64,000 nt of DNA from assembly GCF_010499245.1 (NCBI RefSeq), contig NZ_JAAGOW010000005.1, positions 1,240,001-1,304,000 on the forward strand, written 5' to 3'. Below the pieces are notes generated by a model that was not told the origin of the DNA, made no database searches, and was given only the letters and a program-made list of their open reading frames with translations. The translations under genes were made by a program, and so were the position numbers. Below, in pieces: positions 61,677-64,000 of the stretch. This stretch comes from Variovorax sp. WS11 (GTDB lineage Bacteria; Pseudomonadota; Gammaproteobacteria; Burkholderiales; Burkholderiaceae_C). Positions within the stretch are counted from its first letter, which is position 1, and every line of letters starts with the position of its first letter.

Positions 61677-63836
61677 TCAGAAGCCGAAGTCTTCTTTCGG
61701 CACGGCCCGTGCCTGCTCGCATGCGCGCTGGAAGTCGTAGGGCACTTCGCTCGCGCAGTCGGGCCACTTGCCGCTGGCCAGCCAGAACTCGACGAGTCCG
61801 AGCCGCGCGCACAACGGCGCGAAACGCCGATCGTTGCGCAGCTCGGGCATGCTGGCCTGGAACAGCAGCGCCGTGCGGTAGCCGTCGGGCCCCATGATGT
61901 CGTCGGCATGGCCGGCCGGCCCCAGGCGTGCGGCGTCGGCGGCGGCGTAAGCCTCGTCCACCAGGCCCAGGTGGGCCGCGTACACGAGGCGCGACACGTC
62001 GACCCAGCCCGTCCTGCGAACATGGGCGACGAGCTCCTCGCGCCACGCGCCGATGTGCGCGGGCGAGGGGTCGCGCTTGGCGCGGATAAACGGCAGCCCG
62101 TCCTGGAACTCGCGCAACTGGCGTTGCTCGGCCAGCGCGAGCAGCCGGTCCACCGCGGCCCAGTCGTGCTGGAAGGCATGGGCACGCAGCAGGCTGGACA
62201 CCGGAAAGCTCATCGTGGGCATGCGCTCCACCAGTTCCTCGAACACGGGAATGGCGTCGGCGATCTGGCCTGCCGCCATGCGCGCGAGGGCGAGGAGGTT
62301 GGCCGACATCGGATCCAGCACATCGAGCCGGTAGGCCTGCTCGGTGGCCGTCAGCGCCTCACGCATCCAGCCGAAGTGGCGCAGGGCCCAGCCGGTGTAG
62401 CGCTGCCCGTCTCCCGTACCGGGTGCGTGGCGCAGACGAGTGAGTGCGGCATCGGCCTCGACGAAGTGACCGAACGGCGCGATCACGAAGTACTGCCCTG
62501 CCCTCGCGTCGAGGTTCTGTGCATCGAGCGACAGCGCGCGCTCGGCTTCGCGGTTCACATGCGCCGCGCTGGCTGCGCGCTCGGCGAACGGCTGATAGAA
62601 GCGCAGGAAGGCACGCAGATAGGCCAGCCGCCCCCACGCCGCGGCGAACTGCGGTGCGCGCGTGGTCACCAGCTCCAGCACGCCAATGTGGGTGCGCAGT
62701 TCGTCGGGCGCGTAGCCCTTGGGCCTCGATCGGAGGTAGAGGTCGTACACCGCCGGCTCGACCGTCGGGGCCGGCGCGCTGGCGAAGGCCTGATCGAGGG
62801 CGCGGGCGATGTTCTCGGAGATCTCGTCCTGCACGGCGAAGATGTCTTCCAGGCCGCGCTCGAAGCGTTCCGACCACAGCGTGGTCTGCGAGGCGGCCTC
62901 CATCAGGTGCGCGCTGACCCGCACGCGGGCTGCTGCGCGGCGGATCGAGCCGTCGAGCACGTGGGTGCAATGCAAGGCGTTCGCCGCCTCGGCCTTGCGA
63001 TCGCCGCGGAACTGGAAGCTCGACGTGCGGCCGATCACCTTGAGCTGGCTGCCACGCGATAGGAGCTGAATAATTTCCTCGCTGACGCCGTCGGAGAAGA
63101 ACTGCATCTCGGGGTCGTTGGACAGGTTGTCGAACGCCAGCACGGCGAGCAGCGGTCCGGCGGCCGGCGCGGCGGACGGCGACGATGTGTTGGCCTGGGC
63201 CACGCGCTGCGCCTTTTCCGCGCTGGGAGGCGGCGTCAGCGCTTCGGCGCCGGCGGCGGCCACTTCGCAGACCTCCACCGGGTCGTCGACGCCGGCCATC
63301 CGGTACGGCCCGTGCGCGGCCCAGCGCAGCGCGGCCTCGTCGGCATGGCCGACCGCACCCCGGCGCGCGAAGTCGTAGGCCGTGCGCGTCATCAGGATGC
63401 GGCCCTGGCCGGCGAGCGACATGACGCGCGCGGCGATGGCCTTGGCCAGGCCCTCGACCTCCAGCGACTTCGCACCTCGCGCGATGTCAGCGGCCGCGTT
63501 CTCGCGCAGCACCACCTCGCCAAAATGAATGCCCACGCGCGAGGCGAGGGCAGTCTTCGACTGGGCGGCGAGTTCGAGCAGCTGCGCCTGGTAGGCAAGC
63601 GCGAAGCGCACCGCCTCGACCGGCCGCTCGAACAGCAGCAGGAACCCGTCGCTCTTGTCGATCTCGCGCCCGCCGTGGGCAGCGAGCAGATCACGCGCGA
63701 TGCGGTCGTGGCGTGCCATCAACTCGGCCGCAGCGGCGTCGCCCAGGCACTCCACGAGGTGGGTGCTGGCGACCAGGTCGCACAACAGCAGCGCGCGGAT
63801 CGCGGGGGCGGATGGGCCGGGTGCGGGAGTGGGCAT
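61677..63836 (-). CDS. Class III nucleotide cyclase with TolB-N-like and TPR-type C-terminal region
   Basis: A 719-residue protein from the ATG at 63836. Residues about 10-190 form a class III adenylate/guanylate cyclase domain: LLLCDLVASTHLVE with the first metal Asp, DKSDGFLLLFE with the second, and VGIHFGEVVLRE and KAIAARVMSLAGQGRILMT. The remainder (AVLAFDNLSNDPEMQFFSDG onward) is closely paralogous to the C-terminal 500 residues of the winged-helix protein at 57812-59674, down to the ending. So one effector region carries two different N-terminal domains in the same locus. It may make cAMP, but activity is not certain. Confidence 0.87.
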   Translation of the reverse strand: MPTPAPGPSAPAIRALLLCDLVASTHLVECLGDAAAAELMARHDRIARDLLAAHGGREIDKSDGFLLLFERPVEAVRFALAYQAQLLELAAQSKTALASRVGIHFGEVVLRENAAADIARGAKSLEVEGLAKAIAARVMSLAGQGRILMTRTAYDFARRGAVGHADEAALRWAAHGPYRMAGVDDPVEVCEVAAAGAEALTPPPSAEKAQRVAQANTSSPSAAPAAGPLLAVLAFDNLSNDPEMQFFSDGVSEEIIQLLSRGSQLKVIGRTSSFQFRGDRKAEAANALHCTHVLDGSIRRAAARVRVSAHLMEAASQTTLWSERFERGLEDIFAVQDEISENIARALDQAFASAPAPTVEPAVYDLYLRSRPKGYAPDELRTHIGVLELVTTRAPQFAAAWGRLAYLRAFLRFYQPFAERAASAAHVNREAERALSLDAQNLDARAGQYFVIAPFGHFVEADAALTRLRHAPGTGDGQRYTGWALRHFGWMREALTATEQAYRLDVLDPMSANLLALARMAAGQIADAIPVFEELVERMPTMSFPVSSLLRAHAFQHDWAAVDRLLALAEQRQLREFQDGLPFIRAKRDPSPAHIGAWREELVAHVRRTGWVDVSRLVYAAHLGLVDEAYAAADAARLGPAGHADDIMGPDGYRTALLFQASMPELRNDRRFAPLCARLGLVEFWLASGKWPDCASEVPYDFQRACEQARAVPKEDFGF

Positions 63837-64000
63837 GCAGGGGTCCCTCGATCGCGACCACCGCGCGGTAGCCGCGTCAGGGCACATCTTCGCACGGGAA
63901 CCTGCCAGGTCAGCGGCGCCTGGCCGTTGCGAGCGATTCGATGCTCGAATCAGGTGGGCACCAAGCGTCGAGCACATCCTCGAAGCGGAAATCGCGTTCG

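Noticed and set aside
61380..63062. 560-codon open frame on the + strand
   Set aside because: Overlaps the GST gene and is antisense to the cyclase-TPR gene; no protein family pattern.

Overview
This is a GC-rich window whose gene content points to a betaproteobacterium of the order Burkholderiales, probably Comamonadaceae (Variovorax- or Polaromonas-like). The pointers are four Bug/TctC-type periplasmic receptors, several small catabolic operons with divergent LysR, GntR or TetR regulators, and IS3, IS110, IS6 and IS1595 remnants. No rRNA, tRNA, CRISPR array or replication origin was seen. The assignment is inferred from gene families only.

Layout. 1-4 kb: the start of a DUF255 thioredoxin-fold protein, then a graveyard of partial genes (livH, histidine kinase, AraC regulator) with a pair of 33-bp direct repeats at the kinase breakpoint. 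4-9 kb: a probable haloacid-degradation locus with an HPP membrane protein, an L-2-haloacid dehalogenase with its full catalytic set, an ActP-like symporter with its DUF485 partner, a well-formed sigma-54 promoter and a divergent sigma-54 activator. 9-11.8 kb: a mandelate racemase-like enzyme and a PanE-like reductase, divergent from a TetR regulator. 11.8-19.8 kb: a decayed region in which a pyridoxamine-phosphate-oxidase-like gene is cut by an IS3 element (3-bp target duplication) that itself carries an IS110/IS1111-type element; a truncated Pls/PosA-type NRPS follows. 19.9-24.6 kb: an MFS transporter and an AsmA-like protein. 24.9-35.9 kb: a c-di-GMP block of three intact GGDEF or GGDEF-EAL proteins, one broken GGDEF gene and a TRAP-type binding protein that overlaps a GGDEF-EAL gene.

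36-41.9 kb: LysR, divergent from a five-gene catabolic operon (TauD-type dioxygenase, Bug, amidohydrolase, Bug, isocitrate-lyase/PEP-mutase-type lyase). 41.9-48 kb: GntR, divergent from a DHDPS-family aldolase/dehydratase, Bug, DhaK, DhaL and a GlcD-type FAD oxidase, probably a sugar-acid or polyol pathway. 48.2-49.2 kb: an orphan Bug receptor.

The most interesting part is 49.5-55.8 kb. A TPP (thiamine pyrophosphate) riboswitch precedes a 50-codon ORF and then six tightly coupled genes: a LuxE-like acyl-protein synthetase, a LuxC-like acyl reductase, a NitT/TauT/ThiXYZ-type ABC importer (ATPase, permease, binding protein) and a short-chain dehydrogenase. There is no luciferase. I infer a thiamine-responsive pathway that imports a thiamine-related compound and reduces a carboxylate to an aldehyde or alcohol, for example salvage of an oxidised pyrimidine or thiazole moiety. 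I know of no described system with this composition.

56-64 kb: small orphan genes, a sirtuin, and two long paralogous signalling proteins (winged-helix-TPR and nucleotide-cyclase-TPR) that flank a substrate-binding protein without a signal peptide and a glutathione S-transferase.
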